Assembly: GCF_963583255.1 (NCBI RefSeq)
Contig: NC_084805.1
Span: 8,238,827 to 8,302,826, forward strand
Reading direction: 5' to 3'
DNA: 64,000 nucleotides
Source: Pyrus communis
Lineage: Eukaryota; Streptophyta; Magnoliopsida; Rosales; Rosaceae
Part shown: positions 22,062 to 33,466 of the stretch, in pieces
How the letters are laid out: the number at the start of each line of letters is the position of its first letter
Position numbering within the stretch: position 1 is the stretch's first letter
Notes under the pieces: model-generated
Database searches by the model: none
What the model was told of the DNA's origin: nothing
The model's input: only the letters and a program-made list of their open reading frames with translations
Made by a program: the position numbers and the translations under genes

Positions 22062-22948
22062 ATTGGGTTAGCGAAGTCTTGAAAAATAGAGTGTTATTAA
22101 GGTCTTACGTTTCCAAAAAATAATCTTGAGTCTCTATTTTCACGCGGATGCAGGAAACAAATCGACAACTTACTTGTTCTCTGTTGCTTATAATGCATGG
22201 CATACGTTGCTAATACTAAAAAGATTATCTCTAGATATCCAAATATATGTGCATGATAATGTCGAGAGTTCCTTTGTTCTTTTAATTTTTGGTACATATA
22301 AAGTCCAAAGTCTGGAAGGAACAGAAAAGACCTACAATGGGACATTCCTGGTTCAAATGATACCGCATTCATCATCACTCATCAGTCAAAAGATTAGGAA
22401 TGTTAAGTGGGAGAAGTCCCCATATATACATTGCATATCAAAACTAAGATGATTACTCGTATATATCAATCATATATACCAAATACAGATTTTTGAGAGC
22501 TTTTACTTTGGCGAATATATCGGAGAATGTAAAGTTAAATTTTTAGATAAAAATTTCAAGTAATCTTGTATGAGCGTATAAAAGGGTGGACGATTCCTGC
22601 TACTGCTAATTGACTGAAGTGAAATATAAGCACTTCCACGTCCCTTTAGGGACATCCGAGAGTGGCTTCTACTTTGATGCGAGGAGGATTATTTCTAGTG
22701 GTAAAGGCAAAAGACCAAATCCACTGTTGCTTTGTAACGCATGCAGAGTAGCTCTAGACATTCATGATTCATGATACCGATAACTCTTAAGATTTAAAAG
22801 TAAAAATTATGATTAGATAGTACAAAACAATTTGCACCACTATCCAACTCTTAATCCGAAATACAACTACGAGTGGCGACCGGCGAGGAGAAGAACTACA
22901 AGGCTAGCTAAAGCTCACCACTTAAATTACCCTACTATTAATATAGCT
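22062..22948. other. Intergenic region downstream of the second REM gene
   Basis: No coding motif or repeat boundary was recognised. The part next to 22949 is probably the 3' UTR of the minus-strand REM gene. Confidence 0.4.
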
Positions 22949-24999
22949 TCAAACTGATGCCTTGTGGATAATGCGAACCTTCATCTCGTTGCTGCTCAAA
23001 AGCTCAAATATGCAAGTATCGCCGATACCAATTTGGTTAGAAGATGCGAACCGAGACCACCCGGCAGAAAAGGAGTGTGATGTGTTCAAATGGACAACGT
23101 TCACAGCCCATGTTTTTTCCTCTGCATTTTTCATGAAAATCTTGAATTGTTGTTGTTTAGAAAAATGCTTCCTAGAGAAGGCGGCAGGGACGTACTGCAT
23201 GATTGACATCAAACAAGACTTCAAAAGAAATTACATTTGACATGTAGAGAGAGAGAGAGAGAGAGAGATAACAACACTAACCAACATAATTGAAGGAAAT
23301 AAACATTCAAGAGATTTTTATTCTAGCTTTCTATTTGCACACATGAAACATTCAAATTGATATTTCTCAAACATACTTGTAACAAATGTATCAACTAGCA
23401 TATGCAACTCCGTATAGCCGATTTAGTATTTTCCTCAAGCATAATTATTAGAAAATCTAGCTGATTTTTACTTGTATTTGCACCCCACCGTCAATTTCCC
23501 TCCTTAAATTTTATTTCGGCCTGGATCTCCATGACCTATTATGAATGGCCAATTGCCCACCCATAATCATCTTCCTCACATTTTATCAAACTTTTGTGGC
23601 AGAAAATTTGATGAAATGTTGGAAACACGACAATAGGGGGAAATTGTCTATTTATGATAGTTCAAAAGAAAAATTGGCCAAGATAAGAATTCAAGAAAAA
23701 AATTAGCTCAGATGAAAAATCGATAATAATACTCTAATTTTTATGTATCTTTGACTGTTTGGATACAATGAATAAATCATGATGGTGCTTTTTTGTTATA
23801 ATATTGGAATTGTGATGCTGCAGGCTTGAGCAGTAATAAATTTGGTTATAGCTTCTTAACATGTTAACATATATAGTACTGGAAATGTATCTGTTGCCAA
23901 AGGCTTTGATTTTATTATTTAACCTCTTTCAAACGACACAAAAGAGAAATTTTATTTCTTGGATGCATCATGCATGTACTAAAGAGAACTCGTTAATTGT
24001 AATTGTCAACAAAATTGTGGCCTAAAACAAAACTAAATGAATGAAAACTTAATTAGTGGTTGCCTTACCACATTACTTGACGTTCTTACTACGCTTTTAA
24101 AATGAGGGAATTTTGATTTGAAAAACTCAGGCTCAGCTGCAGCTTCCATATCCTCCTCAGATGTGTCATCTTCCGAATCCTCATCAGATGTGTTGTCTTC
24201 GTCATCGTCCCAATCGTTAGATGTGCTGTCTTCGTCATCTTCTTCGGGTTCACAAAGGTTTTCACCTGTAGTTTCAAATCCAAAAAAAAAATAAAAAAAT
24301 AAAAAAATAAATCATAGACATAAGTTTCATGGGTTCCAGTAGTTAGCAACATCTGATCTGACGATACCTGAATCATCGTTGCTGCAAGAGCTCGTTGGAT
24401 GAGGACGCTTAGACGAGCTCCCATCGCACGTTCTTTGTCTACCACTACCACTAGGAATTTTAGTAGTGTCAGCAAAGGTGGAATTCTGATTAGTTGATCC
24501 AATCTTGGTAGAACCGACTTCTCGCTCACACGCGTTTGTGCCATATACCCTTATGCTGAACTTCATCCTCCCATCATAGATGAATACTACAAAGTTGCCG
24601 TGACCCAAGGAATTATCCCTCAAGAACTCCTGCCAGCCATCTGTGAAACGCACAGCACCCATTGTCGTTCTACTCACTTTGACACTCCATGAACAATCCA
24701 AGGAATCGGTCAGCGTCAAAAATGCTCTCTCGGACAGGTCTTTCTGTATATGTTTCAAGAAGTCTCTGGGGATATGCTTCAAAAAATAGACACACAAAAT
24801 GTATTTACAAACAAAAATTTCAGAATTGAATATGCAATTGCAACCAAGCAGTTACAGAGAAACAAGAAAAATGCGAGAAACTAAAATCCACAGCGCAGTA
24901 GTCGGAAACTATTACCAAATACTCAGTGTTGTAACCGGCAACAAGAATCCGGAAGAAGGAAGGCTTCTTCTCATCATTTGTGGATATGTTTTTCACCAT
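22949..24999 (-). CDS. REM-type B3 domain transcription factor, four exons, 311 aa
   Basis: Minus-strand exons are 24999-24916, 24776-24368, 24265-24069 and 23194-22949, all with GT/AG borders and compatible phases. The N-terminal B3 domain lies at about residues 13-105 (PSFFRILVAG, IPRDFLKHIQKDL, GWQEFLRDNSLGHGNFVVF). A serine/threonine-rich linker follows. A strongly acidic third exon at about 165-215 (Glu/Asp runs such as PEEDDEDS) may be an activation or interaction region. The C-terminal B3 domain is at 231-311 (YVPAAFSRKHF, GWSRFASSNQIGIGDTCIFE). The architecture and exon phases match the REM gene at 4740-7419, but the linker is shorter and the basic KKRKV motif is absent. The start was chosen at the ATG after a probable 5' UTR intron acceptor (TTTTGCAG). 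The third intron, 874 bp, holds a GA run at about 23246-23268. Confidence 0.82.
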
Positions 25000-25104
25000 T
25001 TTACCGCTTGAAAGCTGCAAAAACCTAATGGTGACATGGAGGAACTTTAACTTGGTCAAATATAGAGAAATGAACTCAGACTTGAAGAAGGTTGGTGAGT
25101 TCAT

Positions 25105-25439
25105 TCAATATCTACATGTGTTCATCTTCAGTCACTAGTGTCCAAATAAATGGAGTCAATGGCATTGATTTCCAAGTTTCTGTTTAAGGAAACACAATAC
25201 CATTTTTACTTCGCTTTAAGATCAATAGAATGTGGACTATTGTGGGACGGTAGGTGTGTTGTGGGGACGGATGCTTTTAAAATCTTTAAAACTATTTCTA
25301 CGAATTGAATTTGTTTTGTTTTTCTTTTTTTTTTATTTTTTATTTTTTTTATTTTTTATTTTTTTTAACTCACATGGCAACAAATTAGTGTAGTTAAAAT
25401 CAAACATCACTTCACTAATAGTAACAAAGTCAACCTCCG
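25105..25439. other. Upstream region of the second REM gene with an A/T-only low-complexity tract
   Basis: The span 25318-25368 is almost pure T with scattered A. No gene was recognised; the portion adjoining 25000-25105 is probably 5' UTR or promoter. Confidence 0.4.
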
Positions 25440-27618
25440 TAAGGCTTGTCGTAATTCTTTACCAGGATTCTAAATTAACAGCATTATAACTTTGAATTAC
25501 AAACACAAGCATAACCCTGAGCAACATTTACTACAAGAATCTGCTGTCTAGGGTCTCAGACAAACTCAACAGTACCGATTAGGGAAAGGGATTCCGGACT
25601 ACTCAACGGAATCCAACGAAGATAGGGTTCCAGACCACTCAACGGAACCGATTAGGAAAAGGGATTCTAGACCACTCCATGGAATCCAACGAAAATAGGG
25701 TTCTTGACCACTCAATGTAATCTTTTACTACAATGTGTATGGTCCTCCAATGCGGAGTAACCAGATGGGACCATAAGTATCCATCTGATAGCGTGGTCCC
25801 CTAATGCAGATTAACCAAGCTAGACCACTTATGGATCTAATATGACCAAGTAAGCAGTGACCCCCTGGTGTGGATTAACCAGGCAGAGTCACCCCTATAA
25901 TGCGTATGGTTCCCAATGTGGATTAATCGGGCAGAACCGTAGGCATGCATCCAATAGTATGGTTCCCCAATGTGGATTAACTAGGTGAAATCACCAATGA
26001 ATATAATGTGATCAAGTAGGCAGGGAACCCCCCCCCCCCCCGGCAATGCGGATTAACTAGGGCAGGACAATGGGCATACATATAATAGTATGGCCCCCCC
26101 AATGCAGATTAACCAGGCCAAAACATCCATGTACCACACTGCTACATGGTGCACTCACATCATCACATAACATACGTTCTACAACATACATCAGTTCACC
26201 ATGAATTACAAGTGCAAGCGCGCGCACACACATACACACCCCCCTAACCAACCAATATTTAGTACCACCGACATACAAGTTCTACAGAATAACTCTAATA
26301 TGGTCCTTAATTATCCCTTCATATTAGAAGTTGCACATTATCATTACTATCATCTAAAATCTCATTACATACATAGGTGTCACTTGCATGCAAACTGAGA
26401 TACACCTTCCCCAGATGGTTCGTTGACCAAGATAGGCCCACTAGACTCTATCGGGTCCCTAGTAATGTTATTTGAGTATTTAAGAACAATTTAGGACATT
26501 TGATCAAAAGTTAACCCTTGGTCAACGTGCCCAACAGTAAGGTCAACAACCCTACATAATCCAATTTTCCATGTATCAGATTTTTGATCCGTAAATTCTT
26601 AAGATCCTTAAATAATACAAATAACATGTTAAAATTTCTTCATGATCCAACAGTCGGATCTTCACCTACCACAAAGGTCTAGTGGAGGCCATTTATGAAA
26701 CTAAGCTTAAATGACGAAATCACACAAAACAGATATCAAATATGGTTTCAGGGCATCAAAATTAGTTAAAGGGAACAAAGTGGGTCATCGCACTCACGCT
26801 CCTCCGCACTTGGTGGCTAGCAGCTAAAGTTGTCGGAATTCTAACCATCACAAAATCATCCCAAATTATACCAAATTGAAGTTCACAGTAAGGCGTGCAC
26901 CGAGGTTTGGAAATGGCCGAAGGACCTCAATTTTTGCCGATGACTGTCATATTCCACAAACATCACACCTCTATAGTTGCCTCGTCGTAGCTCTGTCGCC
27001 TGATCTAAGATATGGGTTTTGTAGCTGGGGTCGAAGTGAGTTGATTGGTGGTGGTAGATGGTGTTGACTGATTGGAAACAGAGAAATCACTGTCAAGAAG
27101 TTTAGGAAAAACTAGAGCTTTGCTCCACCGCACTAGGTAGCCAAATGGATTGATGCTGGGGTAGAGCTGAGTTGGTTGGTGTAGTGGTGGTGACGATCGG
27201 TGTTGAAAACTTTTCTAGGGAACCGGGCATGCATAGAGAATTGAGTTGCAAAGTCGACCTATGAGTCGGGTTGCAATTTCGCCAGGGGGGATGGGGGAGT
27301 TCCCAAATTCTTGGGCCTTCTACAAATAAAGGTCCATATAACCTTTTTGCCCTTAGCTTTCCGTGCTTATTTCTCTGTCATTATAACTCTGATTTGCGAA
27401 CGATTTTTCACCTACGCGTTCTTGGAATCAAGCTTAACACGAAAATACTAATATTGACCCTGAAAGGTCTATGGACTTTCAATAACCAATTACGAAAATT
27501 TCAACTTTGTAACGAGTTAATTAATGCTCTAAAACTAACAAAACAAAATAATTATAAAAAAAATATGTAAATACAAAATCCGTAAATTTCAATAGTGAAA
27601 TTCGGGAACGGGATTTCA
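25440..27618 (-). mobile_element. LTR-like retrotransposon remnant with internal tandem repeats
   Basis: Read minus from 27618 it begins TGAAATCCCGTTCCCG, an LTR start. The plus-left border near 25448 (TGTCGTAATTC) is only a guess and no TSD was found. From 25750 to 26125 a motif of the form AATGYGGATTAACCAGG recurs seven times with substitutions at roughly 45-75-bp spacing. A run of C occurs at about 26029-26041. The right border interrupts a copia RT fragment. Confidence 0.45.
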
Positions 27619-27800
27619 TATCTCTTCATGGCTTGAGTGAATCTCCCAAATCATGATCTAGGTGACCGCTTGAGGCCATATAAAGATTTCTGAAGTCTGC
27701 ACACTTTCCCATTGAAATTTGGCACGCCATACCCTAAGCAGGAGAGCCATGTACAGATCCTCCAAATCTCAATGCAAGAAAGATTTTTTACGCATACTGA
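27619..27800 (-). pseudogene. Copia reverse transcriptase fragment
   Basis: Minus-strand frames contain KVCRLQKSLYGLKRSPRS, the conserved RT motif of copia elements (usual form KSLYGLKQSPRAW), preceded by an IPPGYG-like stretch in a shifted frame. It is cut at 27618 by the LTR-like sequence. No longer coding. Confidence 0.6.
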
Positions 27801-28108
27801 CTCAGGGGTTCCTACCCATGTTTAAAGGATGTATAATGTAGAATTTATGACAAATTGTGAAGGAGTATTGATTTGAATGGGTTATGTTCTTCAATTTAAA
27901 GTATGAGCAAATTTTCGTGGCCTTAACATTGCTTCTCAGCACAATTGTTTCTTCAGATAATTGAATTCGACTCTAAGCTTGATGTGGACTGATTAAACAA
28001 GAAAAAAAACTTTCATCATGATCAAACTAATTGATCTGAAACACATCTATTTAGAGTACAACCAACGTCCATTCCAGCATTAAGGAAATGCGAGTACAAG
28101 CAAGTGCA
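27801..28108. other. Short intergenic stretch, nothing identified
   Basis: No motif was seen between the copia fragment and the B3 exon. Confidence 0.4.
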
Positions 28109-28348
28109 CTACTTAAAGCATGCTCTAGTTAAATTGCCATATTTTAATAGCTTCAAAATCTCAAATATGCAAGTATTGTCGATAATGATCTGACTAGCAG
28201 ATGCAAATTCAAGCCACCCTTTCAACAAAAACTGTGATCCATTGGTAGGGTAAGCTTTAACTTTCCATTTCTTTCCCTCTACATTTTTCAGGATCACCTC
28301 AAAACTTTTCTCTTGGGGAAAGTGCTTCCTGGAGAAGGCTAGAATATA
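28109..28348 (-). pseudogene. Lone last exon of a third REM B3 gene
   Basis: Minus-strand translation gives AFSRKHFPQEK, then KKWKVKAYPTNGSQFLLKGW and LEFASASQIIIDNTCIFEIL. It is clearly related to the last exon of the 22949-24999 gene and in the same orientation. The normal acceptor is absent: the base before TATATTC at 28348 is not preceded by AG, and copia sequence starts there. The upstream exons are missing. It is a gene remnant truncated at the copia junction. Confidence 0.75.
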
Positions 28349-29569
28349 GTCTAGACAACTTCAATTTCTGGCAGATTCGAATGAAGACGATATTTCGATC
28401 TCACAAACTCTGGGATATAGTCGAGAGGGGCTTTGCTACTTTGGCAAAGAAGAAGGAAGAACTCACCGAAACAGAGAGCAAGCTGCTAAAGAAGAACATC
28501 GTCAAAGAAGCAAAGGCACTTGGAATCATGCAAGGGGCGGTTTCCGATCAAATCTTTTCGAGAATCGCCATCCAAGAGACTGCAAACTCTGCTTGGAATG
28601 TTCTGAAGCAAGAATTTGTGGGAGATAAACAAGTGAGAGCCGTGAAACTTCAAGGCTTACACCGAGATTTTGAGTATACTAGAATGGGTGAAAATGAAGC
28701 TTTGTTTGCATATCTAGTTAGACTGTTTGATTTAATTAGTCAACTGAAGAGTTATGGTAAGATATTAGTAATCGAAGAATTGTTCAAAAGTTGCTGATAA
28801 GTCTACCTAGATCTTATGATAGTATTGCCTCTATGATTGAAAACACTAAGGATCTAGAGACTGTTGATGCTCAAGATGTTGTTGCTATCCTAAAGGGGCA
28901 TGAACAAAGGATTTATATGCATGCTGAAACTTAAACTAAGAAGGCATTTGCTAGTCTTAGTGTTGCTCCAAAACAAAATAAGTATAATGGGAATCAAGGG
29001 TTCAAGCCACAAAAAAATTGGAAGTCAAAAGGAAAGAAGAGGGATAATAGGTTTGCAAATCAAGCTAGAAAAGCTACAGGTACCACTAAGGGAGCTAAGA
29101 ATCTGTGTATACACTGTGATAAGTTGCATTTTGGTGAGTGTTGGTTCAAGGATAAGCCTAGATGTCATAACTGCAATAAGTTGGGCATATTGCAAAAGAT
29201 TGATGTGTCAAGAAGGAGAAGGCTAATTAGCATGTAAACTTTATCAACCAAGTCAATGACACTCCTACAATGTTTTATGCCTACAACAATGCCATTGTGA
29301 AGAAATGTGAAGAGATATGGTTTGTTGACAGTGGATGTAGCAATCATATGACTGGAAGGGAGGATTTGTTGGTTGACATTGATAGAACAATGACTGCTAA
29401 AGTTGAAATGGGCATTGGTCAACTTATTGATGTCACAGGCAAGGAAACTTGGTAATTGAAACCAAGATGGGGAGGAGATATATCAAGAAGGTAATGTTGG
29501 TTCCAGGATTGAAAGAAAATTTACTCAGTGTAGGGCAAATGATCGAACATGACTATTTTATGGTGTTTG
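28349..29569 (+). pseudogene. Old copia element, gag and protease part (5' truncated)
   Basis: The gag domain of the UBN2 type is open at 28381-28797 and lacks its very N-terminus: the homology starts mid-domain at about 28350. Then come stop-interrupted remains of the zinc-knuckle region and a protease segment at 29270-29455 with WFVDSGCSNHMTG, the aspartic protease active site. The element continues at 38713 after a 9.1-kb insertion. No 5' LTR is present. Multiple stops and frameshifts show it is dead. Confidence 0.8.
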
Positions 29570-31429
29570 TGTTGGAAGTATGCCCACAAAGCCACTCATT
29601 TGATGTAATAGCTTTTTGGAATACTTATTGTGTTAAACTTTTATATGTTTAATAGAGGGCAAAGCTTATTGTTAATCACCATTTATAGTATCTTGTGTTT
29701 AAGCAATAAGGGAATCCAAGGAATGTATTTGATCTAAGAGACAAGTGATTTAAGTTAGTTAAATTGACGAGACCTTTCTCTTATGTTCATTCCTAAAACG
29801 TTCCTAGCCATAGGATTGCCAATTGGGCATTGACAATCCGCTAAGGTTAGTATGTGTTATGTCGACTCAAGCGTGAGTATGAATTAGTCTCAAGTCATTT
29901 GGTGTTGGACACTAAGGCAAACACATAGGTGCTCGAAAGAGTAATCGAGTACACTGAACAACGATCAAACGAGAGTTCGAACATACATGTCATGTGAGAA
30001 CTCAATAGTTGCAATATGCAAAGTAGTCCTTTGACCTGAGGCATCATTGATGTCTAATGGTTAGGTCCTTGATCTTTGATTATGTCAACGGCATTCCATT
30101 GGAGTGTCCACGGCATTGTTGGGGTCAAGCTATCTAGTCATGTAGGCATATGAATGCACAACAAGGGATCTCTAACCTTCCATGGTGGAAGGAGAATACT
30201 CTAAGATATGATTCGAGAGTCTTTGGCCAAAGCAATATGACTAAGGAAGGTTGTTCCAAATCTTATTCAATTGAATCATATAGAGAAATATCACATTGGA
30301 TAGTAGACATGAAACAAACTATTACTTAAACAATGTGATTAAGAGTATTGTATTAGAGAAGGACCGTATTGCATTGTAGTTGTAACTGGATAGGTTCTCC
30401 AACCACTTCTACTTAGCTTGGGTAACCATGACATGCTGCTAGGCGTCACCCATGGTTTGTGGAAGCCCTAAAGATTAGCAAACACTAATTTTAAGGGAGA
30501 ATTGAAATGTGGTTTCAATTCACAATCGATCGTTAAGAGTAACATCGCCCACTACCTCGCTAATTGGAACCTAATGGATCGTACACCGAGTAAGGATATA
30601 AGTGAAGAAATTATATGAAATGGATAAGCAATTAAATGGTTTAATTGAAGAATGGTCAAGATTAATTAAATAGTTAATTAATTATACGAAACGTTCGTAT
30701 TGGGCGTTTAAGTTAGTTTTGGGCTTCGGGGCACAAAAACGTTTTGGTCCACAAGGCCCATTATGTTTAAGTTGTATGACAACTAAAACAAAATGGGCAA
30801 TTAAGCCCAATAACAAATGGAGGCCGGCCATATCAAGGGTAGTGGGAATTTTTGCTTAATTGCAAGTTTGTCACTAACCTAAGAGATGAAGTATAAAGTC
30901 ATCTTTATAGCTTTGTTTCTAATTAGGGTTTTCTAATTGAATTTGGGTGAAACATATTCTCTCATTTTCTACATAGAGGCCGGCCACTTAGGGGAGGAAC
31001 ATCTAGCAATCTTCTTCTTCCCTAAGTCATCCATTTCATCTTCACACTACATCTTTGGTGTGGAGACTTAGAGACACCAAACCTTTGGTGTTTTTGGAGA
31101 ACAAATCCTCAAATCCTCAAAGAAGAAAAGGAGCACTAAAAGGGAGGAAATCACAAGGAAGATCCAAGGAGCAAGGAGGTGACTTGAAGGCCCTCCACTT
31201 GGGTGAATCCCTTGTGTGATCAAGGATGAGCTTCAAGGGTAAAGAATCTCTAAATTCTTATTCTCTTTAATATTGTTAAAGAGTCTTATGGTTCACCATA
31301 TACTAGGCTTTGAAAGTCATGGGTTTTATGAATTGTTTTTGAATGCATGCCTACTTTAAAGTGTTATTAGTATGCCTATGTATTCAAATGTTCTTACATG
31401 TTCTTAGCTAGGACAAAATTTTTCCTTCA
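29570..31429 (+). repeat. 5' LTR of the young copia
   Basis: 1860 bp. It retains 58 bp (from the GGAAGG near 30186) that the 3' LTR has lost. Confidence 0.92.
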
Positions 31430-33466
31430 AGTGGTATCAAGAGCCTAGGCCTAGTTTATGGTGGATCCTTTTGGGTTTTGTGATTTTTCATATTTTGTGA
31501 TTTAAGTGTTGTAAATGTTACAAGCTTTGTTCTTGCTTTGAATATAAATTTTGCTTGAAAATTTAGCATCTCAAATGTTGTAGATGTATTTCATTAAAGC
31601 ATGAATAATGGAACTAAAAGTTGGTGCCAAGTGTTTTGGGATTTTCGGCCAAATCCAAAGGGTGAGTTTTTTGGGTTCTTGTTAGCCTTGTTAAAATGGT
31701 TTTAATGTGCCTTTTGGAACCCCTAAGTACCCTAGGATATTAACCCTCTTTTGAGTTGTGAAAATTTGAGTTTTTGGTGAAAGAAAACATCCATGGAGCT
31801 ATTATGAGTTTTCATGTATGTTCTTCATATTTCTTGAAGTTCTTACCAAGAACAAAAAGTTTTGAAGTTTTGATTCAAAAGTTTTATGTTTTTCATAAAG
31901 TTTTGTTTTTCAAATGGTGGGTGATAATTATTGGTGAGATGTGACTAAAAGAATTTTAAAGTAAACCATCAAAGTCACCTTTGTCTCACCTACCAAAAAC
32001 CACTTACAAAACTTTAGATTTTTTTTAGTTTTCTCTCAAATGGCCGGCCACCCATTAGAAAAAGGTGTTGGAGGGACTTTTGTGCAATTATATAAAGTTT
32101 TGATACTTTTGTGTATTTGCATTTTGACCCCAAAAGTTTTTGTTTTAACAAAGTGACCCAAATTGTTGTGGTCATTGTTTTTGGCCCAAAACAAAATGAG
32201 AACAAAAATTGTTTTGTCTCTTTAATGAGAATTTGATTTTCATTATATTTAGTTCCATTTAAATCAATTCTATGGATCCAAAAACCAATTGTTTAAAGTT
32301 GCTTTCTTAGTTAATTTAGTTAATTAAGAAAAGGGTGATTATGAACCAAAGGCCTCGATAATTGAGCTATGTGATTGGCCGATTTACATTATGAATGCTT
32401 GGGTTTTAAGTAATGTAGATTTGAATGTAATTTGATTAATTCAAGTTGTTGTAAAGGGCATAAGCCCATTATTTGTGTTGTAAAAGGGCATAAGCCCTTC
32501 TTATTATTTCATGTATTCCTCTTTGTTTATATGTATGCAAATTGGAATAGTTGGGTCCAACGCCCAATAGGAAATAACGGTTTAATTGGATTAAACGCGT
32601 AACTAAAATCAACAACTATCTACCTTAAACCCAAGGTCCAACACAAGGCTCGTGTTGGATCAAATCAAACGGTTCATAATCATCCTAAAACCTAATACTA
32701 TATAGTCCATATGAGGATGCAATGCGTTCGTTAGTAGTTCCATATAGTCTCGCTTGTTTCAACGAAACAGTGGGAGTATTATATGCTACTAATTCATATT
32801 AACTTGGACCAATAGTTATGATAGGGCCATGTTCTTTTAATATGATTAAAATGTTTTGATGTAGCCCAAAACTACTCCCTCAACAAACGAATATTAAGTT
32901 GATAAACGAGAGGTGTTTTGAACATTTCTTCGTGGGCCTTCCACCGTGGTGGGCTCCAATCGTTTGTGACTTGTACACCGGCTTCACCCTATCATGGGGG
33001 AGTACAAAGTGCATGCGTACACTCAGGAGGAGTCCATAAACATATGATGAGGTAAGTGTAGGCAACGAGGATGGCCGATATCATATCATTGTGAGGCTAT
33101 TCTTGAACCCCTTCATGAACTAAGCATGGTGGGAATAACTTAACTAAGTGCAATGGTGCCGATATCGTATCATCGTGAGGCCACATTCTCTAGAGGCCAA
33201 ACTAGATGGGTAATTACAAGAGTTGTAAATGAGTAAAGTGTTATTCTCTCATCATTATTTTTGCTAACCGATATCGTATCATCGTGAGGGGGGCTTGGTA
33301 ATGGTGAGTCTCCCATACCCCGCTAAGAGTTCAAGATAACTCTCGGATTCTATTGAGGGATATGGAATTTGCCAAAAATAGTGGGTGGTACTATTTGATT
33401 CAAGACCCAATCAAGTAGTTAATCAACAATCTAATACGATTTCTGTTATGTTATGTAGTTAACGAC
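31430..33466 (+). other. Long leader of the young copia without an intact gag
   Basis: Two kilobases between the primer site and the polyprotein frame have no long open frame or gag motif. They contain three copies of a motif GATATCGTATCATCGTGAGG (about 33078 with changes, 33163 and 33269). The absence of an upstream gag start suggests the element is missing most of gag, or that this is an extended leader. Confidence 0.7.

Noticed and set aside
33078..33290. CRISPR-like array suggested by the repeated GATATCGTATCATCGTGAGG motif
   Set aside because: There are only three copies, with irregular spacing and divergence, inside a retrotransposon leader in a plant genome.
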